A stretch of 64,000 bases of DNA. It comes from Thermoflavifilum thermophilum. Its GTDB lineage: Bacteria; Bacteroidota; Bacteroidia; Chitinophagales; Chitinophagaceae. This document shows, in pieces, positions 9,122 to 18,700 of the stretch. The DNA lies in NCBI RefSeq assembly GCF_900116565.1, contig NZ_FPCJ01000001.1:1462464-1526463 (forward strand), given 5' to 3'. Within the stretch, counting starts at the first letter, position 1, and each line of letters begins with the position of its first letter. The notes beneath the pieces are model-generated. The model was not told where the DNA came from. It ran no database searches and saw nothing but the letters and a program-made list of their open reading frames with translations. Both the position numbers and the translations under genes were made by a program.

Positions 9122-10470
9122 ACAGTGAGGAAGAATTCCATGAAGAGGAGTGGCTGAGGCGCCTACGGCAGGTAGCCCGCGAGTTCGAGCTAACGCCTGC
9201 CGAAGGCAGCTGGCAGGCTATTGAGCGGAGATTGCGCCGGCGCCGTAACCGAAGAAGGTGGGCTATAGCCGCTACATGGCTGCTGGTATTGGGCGCGGGT
9301 GGTGCCACCTGGTGGATGCTGCACCGCACCCCCGAAAGGGTACAGCCATGGGTACAGCAACAAGGTGTGTCCGCAAGAAACCTCCCGGCTACTGGAGAAC
9401 AATCCTCCTTATCTGCAACGACTTCCGCGAAAAAACAAAGCTGGCCTCCTGGCAGAACCCAACCAAATTCCGCGCTACGAAACCAACAGGCTTCCGGTCA
9501 ATTCTTCACTGCCGCGTGGAAGCAGGTAAAATCCGGCGGCAATTCTCAGACGGATTCGGTTTCGGTCGAAAAAAATCAAAATTCAACTCAGATCCGTATT
9601 CCTCTGGAATCCCTTCCTGCTTTCAGTCTGTCAGAACCCCGGGAACAGCTTCACAATCCGCATCCTATACTGCAATTGCCTCCTGGTTGGGGCTTTTCTG
9701 TAAGTCCGAAAGATACCAGCCAGCATCCTCGGGCCATAGCTTTTCGAATTGCTTTTGCTCCGGGTATAGGATACCGGCAATTGGTGCAGCAACCTGCTGC
9801 CACCCCCTCGCCTGCCCTAAGTTTGATGCGAAGGTCTGTTAGCAACTATATTCCTTCTACTGCCCTTGGCCACGATCCGGCTTTTTCCTATACAGCGGGA
9901 GTCGAAGTCCAGACAACCTTACACAAAAGAATCGTTCTGGGTTCAGGTGTGCAGCTGCTGGCTTTTCAATATCATATTCAGGCTGTGAATCTTTCCGGAG
10001 CTGCCTATGCCCGAAATTCAAGCCCAATGAATGTGCCCGGCGGCGGGCCGGCTCAGCTTTCCACGGTTTACGGTGCTTATAATCCTAATGCCTTGCTGAG
10101 TCCCGATCAGTATACCACGCTCGTCAATCAGCAGGTAAACATAGAATTACCTGTTTTTGCGGGCTATCGCGGAAAATTATTCGGGAAGATGCAATGGCAG
10201 GTAAATGGGGGTGCGGGTGTGGATCTGGCCCTGCATCAGCAGCAATATTTGTATGTGCCTGCTTATCAGCGCTACATGGCTGATGATAACCAGCTGCGCA
10301 AATGGAACGTAAGTGCATTATTGTCGGGTTCCCTGATCCTTCCTGTAGGCCGGGGACAAATTTTCATGGGGCCGGACCTCCATTATCAGCTGCTGAACGC
10401 TTATCGCCATCAGCCTAATCTGAAGGAAAATTTGTATCTGGTATCCTGGAAAATCGGAGTCATTCCCTGA
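9118..10470 (+). CDS. Sigma-coupled membrane protein with barrel-like C-terminus
   Basis: A 450-residue protein translationally coupled to the ECF sigma gene. Residues 1-45 are charged and cytoplasm-like (EEEWLRRLRQVAREFE, then a run RRRRNRRR). A single transmembrane helix follows (WAIAATWLLVLGAGGATWWML, about 47-67). A long Ser/Gln/Pro-rich region occupies about 70-220. The C-terminal 220 residues have alternating hydrophobic strands (FSYTAGVEVQTTLHKRIVLGSG, LPVFAGYRGKLFGKMQWQVNGGAGVDL) like outer-membrane beta-barrel proteins. Position and topology suggest an anti-sigma or sensor role, but no canonical zinc anti-sigma motif is visible. The barrel-like part behind an inner-membrane anchor is unusual. 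Confidence 0.8.
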   Translation: MNSEEEFHEEEWLRRLRQVAREFELTPAEGSWQAIERRLRRRRNRRRWAIAATWLLVLGAGGATWWMLHRTPERVQPWVQQQGVSARNLPATGEQSSLSATTSAKKQSWPPGRTQPNSALRNQQASGQFFTAAWKQVKSGGNSQTDSVSVEKNQNSTQIRIPLESLPAFSLSEPREQLHNPHPILQLPPGWGFSVSPKDTSQHPRAIAFRIAFAPGIGYRQLVQQPAATPSPALSLMRRSVSNYIPSTALGHDPAFSYTAGVEVQTTLHKRIVLGSGVQLLAFQYHIQAVNLSGAAYARNSSPMNVPGGGPAQLSTVYGAYNPNALLSPDQYTTLVNQQVNIELPVFAGYRGKLFGKMQWQVNGGAGVDLALHQQQYLYVPAYQRYMADDNQLRKWNVSALLSGSLILPVGRGQIFMGPDLHYQLLNAYRHQPNLKENLYLVSWKIGVIP

Positions 10471-10618
10471 GGGAAGAAAATTTTTTGCAACTAATGCAAC
10501 GTTTCAATGCTTTTCGGTGTCATAATAATTAGAACGATTCATCGCATGGTTGGGTTGGTGTCAAACATTTTTTCCGCAGGCTTTACTTTGTAGGTTTAAT
10601 TACTGTTATCTGCGTGCG

Positions 10619-10647
10619 GCCGGTGTGTTTACACCGGCTTATTTTTT
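10619..10647 (+). terminator. Rho-independent terminator
   Basis: A perfect 8-bp stem GCCGGTGT/ACACCGGC (10619-10626 and 10631-10638) with loop GTTT is followed by TTATTTTTT. It lies 149 bases after the sigma-partner gene and 31 bases before the next start codon, so it should end the sigma operon. If a promoter lies just upstream it could also act as a leader attenuator. Confidence 0.8.
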
Positions 10648-10677
10648 ATCTACCCGCAATCCACCTAATTTTGTTGA

Positions 10678-11265
10678 ATGATGAAAAACCTTTGCAGGGG
10701 TTTTTGTTGGCTGCTTCTGGCAGGAGTTATGGGCTGCAGGTCGCATCAAGATAGGAATTTGCAGGCCAGGCCTGAGCAGGAGTATTTTAGCCTGAAGCAA
10801 TATTTCACACAACAGATTGATAGTTTCCTGCAGGATAGCGGTCGCATTTCCCTGATGAAGGTGGTGAGCCTGAACCAGCATTCCGATACCACCTGGATGC
10901 CTGTGACCCGCCAGAATTTGATGGCGATTTTTCAGCCCTTTATGGCTATGGATATCGACCGGCCGGCATTTCGGGGTATGTATCAGATTGAAAGTTTTGA
11001 AGACAGCTTGACCGGTAAAATCACGATTATATACACTTCGCAGGGGGCTGTAACCAAACCGTATCAGATTTACCTGCAGGTAAATCCATCCCACACCATT
11101 CATAGCATTTACGTGAAAAGCATGACCGACAATTTTCTGTATCATACTTCCAAGCAACTGCTTTATCAGGCCGGCAAAAGCGTGGAGATCATCACCTATG
11201 AGCACATGCAACTCTTTGCTCCCCGCCGCATATATGTGCGGGTTTTGTTTGCCCCTCAAGCTTGA
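10678..11265 (+). CDS. Lipoprotein of unknown function
   Basis: A 195-residue predicted lipoprotein: the signal ends LLLAGVMGC with the lipid-acceptor Cys at residue 20. The mature domain contains EQEYFSLKQYFTQQIDSFLQDSG, STQGAVTKPYQIYLQVNP-like strands and a C-terminal RIYVRVLF. Proteins of this shape occur widely in Chitinophagaceae without known function. A second ATG (MKNLCRG) directly follows the first. It is separated from uvrC by 51 bases and may be cotranscribed with it. Confidence 0.75.
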   Translation: MMKNLCRGFCWLLLAGVMGCRSHQDRNLQARPEQEYFSLKQYFTQQIDSFLQDSGRISLMKVVSLNQHSDTTWMPVTRQNLMAIFQPFMAMDIDRPAFRGMYQIESFEDSLTGKITIIYTSQGAVTKPYQIYLQVNPSHTIHSIYVKSMTDNFLYHTSKQLLYQAGKSVEIITYEHMQLFAPRRIYVRVLFAPQA

Positions 11266-11316
11266 GATGGGGGGATATGCAGTCGGCAAGCAGGTTGGTT
11301 TAAAACGATCTGTGCA

Positions 11317-13149
11317 GTGAAACCAGAAGAATTCAAGGCGATTCTACCTACCATTCCTCATCAGCCGGGAGTGTACCGGTATTATGGTGCAAACCACGAA
11401 TTGCTCTACGTGGGTAAGGCAAAAGATCTGCACAAACGCATCAGTTCCTATTTTACTCGCCAAGTAACGGCTTACAAGACGCGCAGGCTGGTATCGCTGA
11501 TCCAGCACATTGAATGGACGGTGGTGAATTCAGAACAAGATGCTTTTTTGCTGGAAAACAACCTGATCAAAGAATTCCAGCCGCGCTTTAACATCAACTT
11601 GAAGGACGATAAAACCTATCCATACATTGTCATTAAACATGAACCTTTCCCCCGGGTATTTCTCACCCGTCGGCGGATTGATGATGGTTCAGAATATCTG
11701 GGTCCTTTTACTTCGGTAGGAAAAGTCAGGGAATTGCTCAATTTCATCCGATCGGTTGTGCAGTTGCGTAACTGTTCCCTGCATCTGACCCGTCAGAACA
11801 TTGAGCGTAAGAAATTCAGGGTTTGCCTGGAATATCATCTGGGAAATTGCAAAGGGCCCTGCGAAGGACTCCAGACGGAGGAGGATTACATGCGGGGTAT
11901 TGAACAGGTGAGGAATATCCTGCGGGGTAACCTGGCGCCGGTGATTGCTGAATTCAAAGCGCAGATGCAGGCTCATGCGGCCCGGCTGGAATTTGAACAG
12001 GCCGAAATCTGGAAAAGGAAAATCGAGGACCTGCAAGCCTATCAGGCCCGCTCTGCCATTGTAAATCCCCGTGTGGGTGATGTGGATGTGTTTTCGGTGG
12101 TTCAGGATCAACAATATCTGTATGTGAATTACCTCCGGGTGCTGAAAGGCCTGGTGATGGACAGCAAGAGCCTGATGGTGGAAGCCAAGGTGGAAGAAGA
12201 GGCAGCCGATCTACTGGTGCGGATCATAGTGCATTTGAGGGAGACATTCCGGAGTCAGGCTCCGGAGTTAATTGTGCCGTTTCATATCGCCTTTCCGGAT
12301 CCGCAGGTGAAGGTGACGGTGCCCCGATCGGGGGATAAGAAGAAATTGCTGGACCTTTCCTTGAAGAATGCCCATTTTTACCGGGAAGAGCAAGAACAGA
12401 AAAGAAGGTTGTTGCTTGATCGCAAGGACGAAGGACATGAAATGGAGGTGCTGCGCCAGCTGCAGGAAGATCTGCAGCTGCCCGACCTTCCCCGCCATAT
12501 TGAATGCTTCGACAATTCCAATTTTCAGGGGAGTTATCCGGTGGCTGCCTGTGTGGTTTTCAAGGATGGCAAGCCCAGCAAGCAGGATTACCGGCACTTT
12601 CACGTAAAAACCGTGCAGGGCATTGATGATTTTGCCTCGATGCGGGAAATTGTGTACCGGCGTTATAAGCGGCTGCTTGACGAGGCCAAGCCTTTGCCTC
12701 AGCTGGTAATCATTGATGGAGGCAAAGGCCAGCTGAATGCTGCGCTGGAAAGCATAGAGGCTTTGGGCCTCCGGGGAAAGCTGACCGTGGTGGGGCTGGC
12801 CAAACAAGAAGAGGAAATTTTCTTTCCGGGCGATAAGGAGAGCCTGAAGTTGCCTTACCACAGCGAAAGCCTGCGGCTCATCCGGTATATCCGGGACGAG
12901 GTGCATCGGTTTGGGATTCAGTTTCACCGGCAGATCCGCAGCAAGGGTACGTTTAAAAACGAGCTGGAAGCCATTCCGGGTATTGGAAAGCGCACGGCTG
13001 ATCAGTTGCTTATGAAGTTTCGCTCGGTGAAGCGAATCCGGGAACTGAGTGAGGACGAACTGCGTCGGGAAGTTGGCCCCTCCAGAGCCCGGCTGATATG
13101 GAACTGGTTTCATTCCGAAGCGTCCACCGCTCCGCTGCCAGGAGAGTAA
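11317..13149 (+). CDS. uvrC: Excinuclease ABC subunit C
   Basis: A 610-residue UvrC, which makes both incisions in nucleotide excision repair. The N-terminal GIY-YIG nuclease domain shows PGVYRYYG, LLYVGKAKDLHKRISSYF and a NLIKEFQPRFNINLKDDKTYPY block. The UVR (UvrB-binding) motif lies around residues 205-240, the RNase H-like C-terminal nuclease around 385-540 (ECFDNSNFQGSYPVAACVVF, VIDGGKGQLNAALE), and the helix-hairpin-helix at the end (LEAIPGIGKRTADQLL). The start codon is GTG. The 3' end overlaps the convergent GH130 gene by 40 bases. Confidence 0.97.
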   Translation: MKPEEFKAILPTIPHQPGVYRYYGANHELLYVGKAKDLHKRISSYFTRQVTAYKTRRLVSLIQHIEWTVVNSEQDAFLLENNLIKEFQPRFNINLKDDKTYPYIVIKHEPFPRVFLTRRRIDDGSEYLGPFTSVGKVRELLNFIRSVVQLRNCSLHLTRQNIERKKFRVCLEYHLGNCKGPCEGLQTEEDYMRGIEQVRNILRGNLAPVIAEFKAQMQAHAARLEFEQAEIWKRKIEDLQAYQARSAIVNPRVGDVDVFSVVQDQQYLYVNYLRVLKGLVMDSKSLMVEAKVEEEAADLLVRIIVHLRETFRSQAPELIVPFHIAFPDPQVKVTVPRSGDKKKLLDLSLKNAHFYREEQEQKRRLLLDRKDEGHEMEVLRQLQEDLQLPDLPRHIECFDNSNFQGSYPVAACVVFKDGKPSKQDYRHFHVKTVQGIDDFASMREIVYRRYKRLLDEAKPLPQLVIIDGGKGQLNAALESIEALGLRGKLTVVGLAKQEEEIFFPGDKESLKLPYHSESLRLIRYIRDEVHRFGIQFHRQIRSKGTFKNELEAIPGIGKRTADQLLMKFRSVKRIRELSEDELRREVGPSRARLIWNWFHSEASTAPLPGE

Positions 13150-14216
13150 ACGGCTACGGCTATGCGCGAATCGGCCGTGCCATAATACAAATACCATTTA
13201 CCAGAAAACCAAACCCATCCTTCTGCAAAACAAACCAGATTCACCTGTCCCATTCGTTCATAACTTTTTTCCGGAATCAGGAAAGGAGCAGATAGCCTGT
13301 GGACGACGCGAGTAGGGTTATTCGGATCTATCCATGCCTGTCCCACACCATAGGCGTTGGGTGGTAGCCGGGGATCCCGCTGCTGGTCTGGGGCATTCAT
13401 TCCATTGTACACAAAGCAGATGCCCTGGGGCGTCCATATCGGCGGAGGGCCGGGCTCTACAAGCCGACTATCGAAATGATAAGGCCGGGGGCCCATCAGC
13501 TGCAACGGTTGTCCGGTGCTGTCCTGCATCATGTGCCAGTGCAGCAGATCCGGAGATGTAGCTATGAAAATATGGGTGTCGCCCCAGTACATCCAGTATT
13601 GTCCGTTGATTTTTTTGGCGATTAACTTTCCGTTTTTCAATTCTGTGATGATGGCACCTGATTTTGACCAGCGGCTGGGCTGAAGGGGAAAAGCCAGTCC
13701 CTGTTTTTTCCAATGGATGAGATCGCGGGAGGTGGCGATGCACAACCGGGCGGTGTGGCCGTCATAGGCTGTATAGGTCATTACATACAACCCGTCTTCA
13801 CGTTCCACAATCCGCGGGTCTTCAATTCCACCCGGCCATTCATAAGGGTGCATGGAGTCGGTATCCGGAAACAATACGGGTTCGGGAAGGATGTGAAAAT
13901 GCAGTCCGTCTGAAGAAGAAGCCAGTCCGATGCGCGAAGTGCCTGTGGGAGCCAGTGGCGATGCATCCTGGGCGCGGAACAGCAGCCAGATTTGCCCTCC
14001 GTGCACGATGGCCGCAGGATTCAGTACATTATGCATCATCCAGCGGACCGGCTGCCGGCTTATGGGATCTTTCCATTCTTTTGCACTGTCAGGCCGAAGG
14101 ATGGGATTGACGCTATCTTGTTTCAGGAAAGGCAGCATGGGCCAGGATATAGATTGTCCGGCAGCTATGCGAAACCAGAAAATACCTATCAGCATCCATC
14201 TTTTGTGCAAGCGCAT
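13110..14216 (-). CDS. Secreted glycoside hydrolase family 130-like protein
   Basis: A 368-residue five-bladed-propeller glycosidase with an N-terminal signal (MRLHKRWMLIGIFWFRIAAG). The pattern NPILRPDS, VLNPAAIVHGGQIWLLFRAQD, SSDGLHFH, WPGGIEDPRIVERED with the catalytic Asp of EDPR near residue 133, and YYGTADSRIAVAVYS match GH130. Members are mannoside phosphorylases or, in some exported groups, beta-1,2-mannosidases that use water. Phosphate-using members are normally cytoplasmic, so the signal peptide favours a periplasmic hydrolase. Specificity is not shown by the sequence. It ends within the 3' end of uvrC on the opposite strand. Confidence 0.82.
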   Translation of the reverse strand: MRLHKRWMLIGIFWFRIAAGQSISWPMLPFLKQDSVNPILRPDSAKEWKDPISRQPVRWMMHNVLNPAAIVHGGQIWLLFRAQDASPLAPTGTSRIGLASSSDGLHFHILPEPVLFPDTDSMHPYEWPGGIEDPRIVEREDGLYVMTYTAYDGHTARLCIATSRDLIHWKKQGLAFPLQPSRWSKSGAIITELKNGKLIAKKINGQYWMYWGDTHIFIATSPDLLHWHMMQDSTGQPLQLMGPRPYHFDSRLVEPGPPPIWTPQGICFVYNGMNAPDQQRDPRLPPNAYGVGQAWIDPNNPTRVVHRLSAPFLIPEKSYERMGQVNLVCFAEGWVWFSGKWYLYYGTADSRIAVAVYSPGSGAVDASE

Positions 14217-14228
14217 GCAAGGCAGTTT

Positions 14229-15644
14229 TTATAGACTCAGGTAAAAAGACTGGTGCAGGTCGGGAATAATCACTTCGGGAAAGCCTTTTTGCTGCAAACG
14301 CTGCTGGAAGGCCAGCTGTACCTCATATTCCCCGTGCACCAAAAACAGCTGGCGTACCTGTCGGGGATCCTGGCAGCCCAGCCATTGCAGCAGGTCTTCA
14401 TAATCGCCATGGGCACTCATCGATTTCAACTGCGCGATCTCGGCGTGCACTTCGTGGGGCACACCGAAAATATGTACTTCTTTCGGATAGGTCAGTAAGC
14501 GGCCGCCTAGCGATTCGGGTTCACAATAGCCGGTAAACAAAATCGTATTACGTGAATTTTCAATATTGTTGCTGATATGGTGTTTGATACGTCCGGCATC
14601 GGCCATGCCGCTGGCGCTGATAATCACACAGGGCTCACGCACAAAGTTCAGCAGTTTCGAGTCGGACACTTCTTTGACATATTTCAACCCATTAAACAGA
14701 AAAGGGTCGTTATCCTGTTGCAAAAGTTTTTGTACACGCGGGTTAAAGTATTCGGGGTATTGTTTGATAATTTCGGTAAGTTCGATGCTGAGCGGGCTGT
14801 CCAGGTAGTAAGTAAGCGCTGGCAGTCGGCGTTCCAGCTCCAGTTGGTTCAGGTAATAAAGGATTTCCTGCGTGCGCCCGAGGCTGAAAGCCGCGATGAT
14901 TAGCTTACCCTTTTTCTCGATACAGGTATGGTGAATCCAATGTAACAGCAGGTCGGCCGACTCGCTGGCAGGTTCATGCAGGCTGTTGCCGTAGGTGGAT
15001 TCCATAATCACATAATCGGCCTGGGGAAAGGTGGCTGGAGAACGAAGTATCACATCGCGGTAACGTCCCACGTCGCCGGAAAAGGTGATATGAAAGGTCT
15101 GATTGTTTTCCCGGATGCGGAGATGCACACAGGCACTGCCCAGGATATGCCCGGCATCGGTAAACAGGAGTTCTGCTTCCTCCGTAATGGGATGCCATTC
15201 ATCATAGGGCAATTCATGGAACAGGGCCATAGCCGGAGCTACATCAGGAACGGTGTACAGGGGTTTGTTTTCATCGGCAGAGGTTTGGGAAAAATGCCTG
15301 ATTTTGCGATATTCAAAATCGGCCTCTTCTTGCTGGATATGAGCACTGTCAAGCAGCAGGAGCTCGGTGAGCTTGCGGGTGGGAGAGGTGCAATACACCG
15401 GCCCGTGGAAGCCTTCGTGAACCAGTTTAGGAATAAGCCCCGAATGGTCGATATGAGCATGGCTCAGTACAAGTACATCCACAGATGAAGGATCAAAGCC
15501 CCATTCCTGATTCAGTTGCCGGGCTCTGGCACCCATGCCCTGATACATGCCGCAGTCCAGCAAAATGCGGCGGCCTGATTTGAGCGTGATCAGATGTTTG
15601 CTGCCCGTAACCGTGCGGGCAGCGCCATGAAAACCGATTTGCAT
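14229..15644 (-). CDS. Beta-CASP metallo-beta-lactamase RNase family protein
   Basis: A 471-residue metallo-beta-lactamase/beta-CASP protein of the CPSF73/YSH1-like bacterial group. Metal motifs: SHAHIDHSG near residue 62, then the DAGHILGSACV block and TFSGDVGRY. The beta-CASP region shows ESTYGNSLH, IIAAFSLGRTQEILYYL and the C-terminal ISASGMADAGRIKHH and MSAHGDYEDLL, which contain motifs A-C. These proteins are endo- or exoribonucleases. The start at 15644 (MQIGFHGAARTVTG) matches the typical N-terminus; an upstream in-frame ATG at 15680 would add 12 residues. It diverges from the regulator gene at 15727. Confidence 0.9.
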   Translation of the reverse strand: MQIGFHGAARTVTGSKHLITLKSGRRILLDCGMYQGMGARARQLNQEWGFDPSSVDVLVLSHAHIDHSGLIPKLVHEGFHGPVYCTSPTRKLTELLLLDSAHIQQEEADFEYRKIRHFSQTSADENKPLYTVPDVAPAMALFHELPYDEWHPITEEAELLFTDAGHILGSACVHLRIRENNQTFHITFSGDVGRYRDVILRSPATFPQADYVIMESTYGNSLHEPASESADLLLHWIHHTCIEKKGKLIIAAFSLGRTQEILYYLNQLELERRLPALTYYLDSPLSIELTEIIKQYPEYFNPRVQKLLQQDNDPFLFNGLKYVKEVSDSKLLNFVREPCVIISASGMADAGRIKHHISNNIENSRNTILFTGYCEPESLGGRLLTYPKEVHIFGVPHEVHAEIAQLKSMSAHGDYEDLLQWLGCQDPRQVRQLFLVHGEYEVQLAFQQRLQQKGFPEVIIPDLHQSFYLSL

Positions 15645-15701
15645 ATCGTCAAAGATAGGCAAACCCGTTGTTGGGTTCACAGGATTTTGATTAACTTACT
15701 A

Positions 15702-15729
15702 TTTTGAAAAACATGTTTTGAAAAACATG
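15702..15729 (+). repeat. 14-bp perfect tandem repeat at a start codon
   Basis: TTTTGAAAAACATG occurs twice head to tail (15702-15715 and 15716-15729). Each unit ends in ATG. The first ATG is followed by TTT TGA, a two-codon stop; the second is the likely start codon of the hybrid regulator. An in-frame TTG at 15718 lies within the second unit. Confidence 0.9.
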
Positions 15730-18700
15730 CAATCTTTTTCTCTTATGCCTCGTATGTTGCTGTTCAGGATAGGGCTGTGCTGTGTGCTCCTCGGCGGTAG
15801 TTTCGCTGCTCCCGCGCAATTGACCCGGTTGTCCTTTTCCCGCGTGGATATGGATGCAGGTTTGTCGCATAACCAGGTGAATTGTTTCTGGAAGGATGAT
15901 CAGGGTTTTATGTGGATTGGCACCATGTCGGGCTTAAATCGTTACGATGGTTATCATTTCACCGTATTTCGGCATCAGGTAAATGATACCACTTCCCTGA
16001 GCGACAATTACATCACCAATATTTATCCGCTGCCTGATCAGAGGCTATGGATCAATACACGAAACGGAGCAGATATTTACGATCCGCGCACCGAACGCTT
16101 TCGCAGAGATTATTTACAATACCTGCATGAATTGGGGCTGCCGGCGGGCACGATAAGCCAGATTGTCAGGGATCAGCAGCGCCGTTATTGGTTTTTATAT
16201 GATCCGGCTTATGCCCCTGCCGAGGGGAACTTGTATTGCTATGATTCGCAATCACACAAAAGCAGGTTGGTGTGGGGTAAAAAACAGGCACAATCGGGCT
16301 TTTTAAGCGATAGCATTACCAGCATGGCAATGGATTGGGCGGGCAATATCTGGGTCATTGACTGGCAGGGACGCATCGGGCAGGTGAATGCCCAGACCCT
16401 GCAGTTAACCCGTCATCTCGATATATTTTCCGGGACAGCTCCTCATCCCGGAAATTACGGACTGTTTGTGGATCGCTCGGGAGGTCTCTGGGCATATCTC
16501 ACCCAGGATGCAGCCGGTGTATTTTACTACCAACCAGTCAACCGGCAATTCATCCATTTCAGCAAAAGCAATCCCCGCTATCCGTTAAACAATGACATTG
16601 TGTATGGCATTATCCAGGACCGAAAGGGCAATATCTGGATAGGCACCGATCATGGCGGAATCAACATCATCCATTTACCCGGTTACGAAATCAGCTACAT
16701 ACTCAATCAGCCGGACGACGACAAGAGCCTGAGCCAGAACAGCGTATATGCTTTGTTCCGCGACTCATCGTGTATCATCTGGGTGGGCACGTACAAAAAG
16801 GGATTCTGTTATTACAACGAACGATTTGATCGGTTTCCATTATATAAGCATTGGTTTGCCCATCCGGCCGAACTGGGCTATGATGATGTAAATCGATTTG
16901 TGGAAGATGCCAAAGGAAATTTATGGATCGGTTCCAACGGAGGTGGGTTGATTTATTTTGACCGGAAGCAAAATCTCTTCCGGCAGTATATCCATCGCCC
17001 CCATGATCCCCATTCACTTTCCAACAATGTGATTGTGAGTTTGTGTCTCGATCAGCAGGGCAAACTGTGGATCGGCACCTACTACGGCGGGTTGGATTGT
17101 TTTGACGGGCATCGTTTTGTGCATTACCGGCATCGGGATGGGGATCCCTATTCGCTTGCAGGCGACAAGGTGTGGGATATTCTCCAGGATCGCCAGGGGC
17201 GGCTCTGGATCGGTACCCTGGGGCAGGGCCTGGATCGGCTGGATGTACGAACCGGGCATTTCATTCACTATCCCCTCAGCGATCCGGCTTCAACGGCCAT
17301 GAAATATATTTCCGTGCTGCTGCAGGATCGGCAAGGGCGGTTGTGGATTGGTACGGCCGGGGGAGTAGATGTGATGGATCCTGACAACGGTCGCATTCTG
17401 GCTCATTATGGTTATCAGGAAGGGAACCCCTTATCTCTGAGCAATGATAATGTCATTGCCCTGTGTGAAGACAGCAGAGGTTGGATGTGGATTGGCACTC
17501 GTGAAGGATTGAATTTGCTGGACCCACACACCGGGCATATCCGGCATTTTTATCAGAAAGACGGGTTGCCGGATAATGCCATTCTCACCATCCTCGAAGA
17601 TCCTTCCCATCAGCTCTGGATGGGTACGCCCAATGGCCTGTGCAACCTGCAGGTTAGCCGCCAGGCAGGCAAATGGCAGTTTCATTTCCGCAACTTTGAT
17701 GAACTTGATGGCCTGCAGGGCCGGGAGTTCAATGAAAAAGCGGCTTATCGCCTGCGGGAAGGCCTGCTGGCTTTCGGAGGTCCCAATGGATTTAACCTGT
17801 TTGATCCGGCACATATTCAGATCAGCCATGAAACGCCGCCAATTGTGTTAACCAATCTGCAGATCTTCAACCACGATGTGGGAGTGGGGGAAAAAATCAA
17901 GGGTCATGTGATTTTAAAACAGGCCCTTACCCAGACGCGATCGCTGGTATTGCCCTATAATGCCAATGATTTTTCCATTGAATTTGCAGCTCTGGGCTAT
18001 AGCCCTTCCATCCGGAACATGTATGCTTACAAACTGGAAGGATTCAATCAAGACTGGATTTATACCAACGGCAGCCAGCGCAAAGCGGTTTACACCAATC
18101 TGAATCCCGGACATTATGTGTTGCATGTGATAGCAGCCAACAATGATGGTGTATGGGATACCCGGGGTACTACCCTCGAGATTACCATTTTACCTCCATT
18201 CTGGCGCACACCCTGGGCCTATTTCCTGTATGCTGCCTTTGTGATCGGATGTCTTTGGCTGGCCCGGAAAATACTGCTGGACCGGGCTCGCATGCATTTT
18301 CAGCTGCAGCAGCAACAGCTGGAAGCCCAACGCATGCATGAGCTGGACATGATGAAGATTCGCTTTTTCACCAATGTAAGCCACGAATTCCGTACACCCT
18401 TAACGTTGATTTTAACGCCTTTAGAACGTTTGCTCAAGCAGGATGCCTACCCGGAGCTGCAAAAACAACTCCACCTCATTTACCGGAATGCCCGCCGGCT
18501 GATGTTGCTGGTCAACCAGCTGCTTGATTTCCGTAAACTGGAGACCCAATCCATTCCGCTGCATCTTTCCGAGGGCGATGTGGTGGCCTATGTGCGGGAG
18601 CTTGCTATGTCATTTATGGATATTGCCGATCGAAAACAAATTGCCTTTACCATAGAAACCAATCTTTCCTCGCTTCTGATGGCTTTTGATGCCGATAAGT

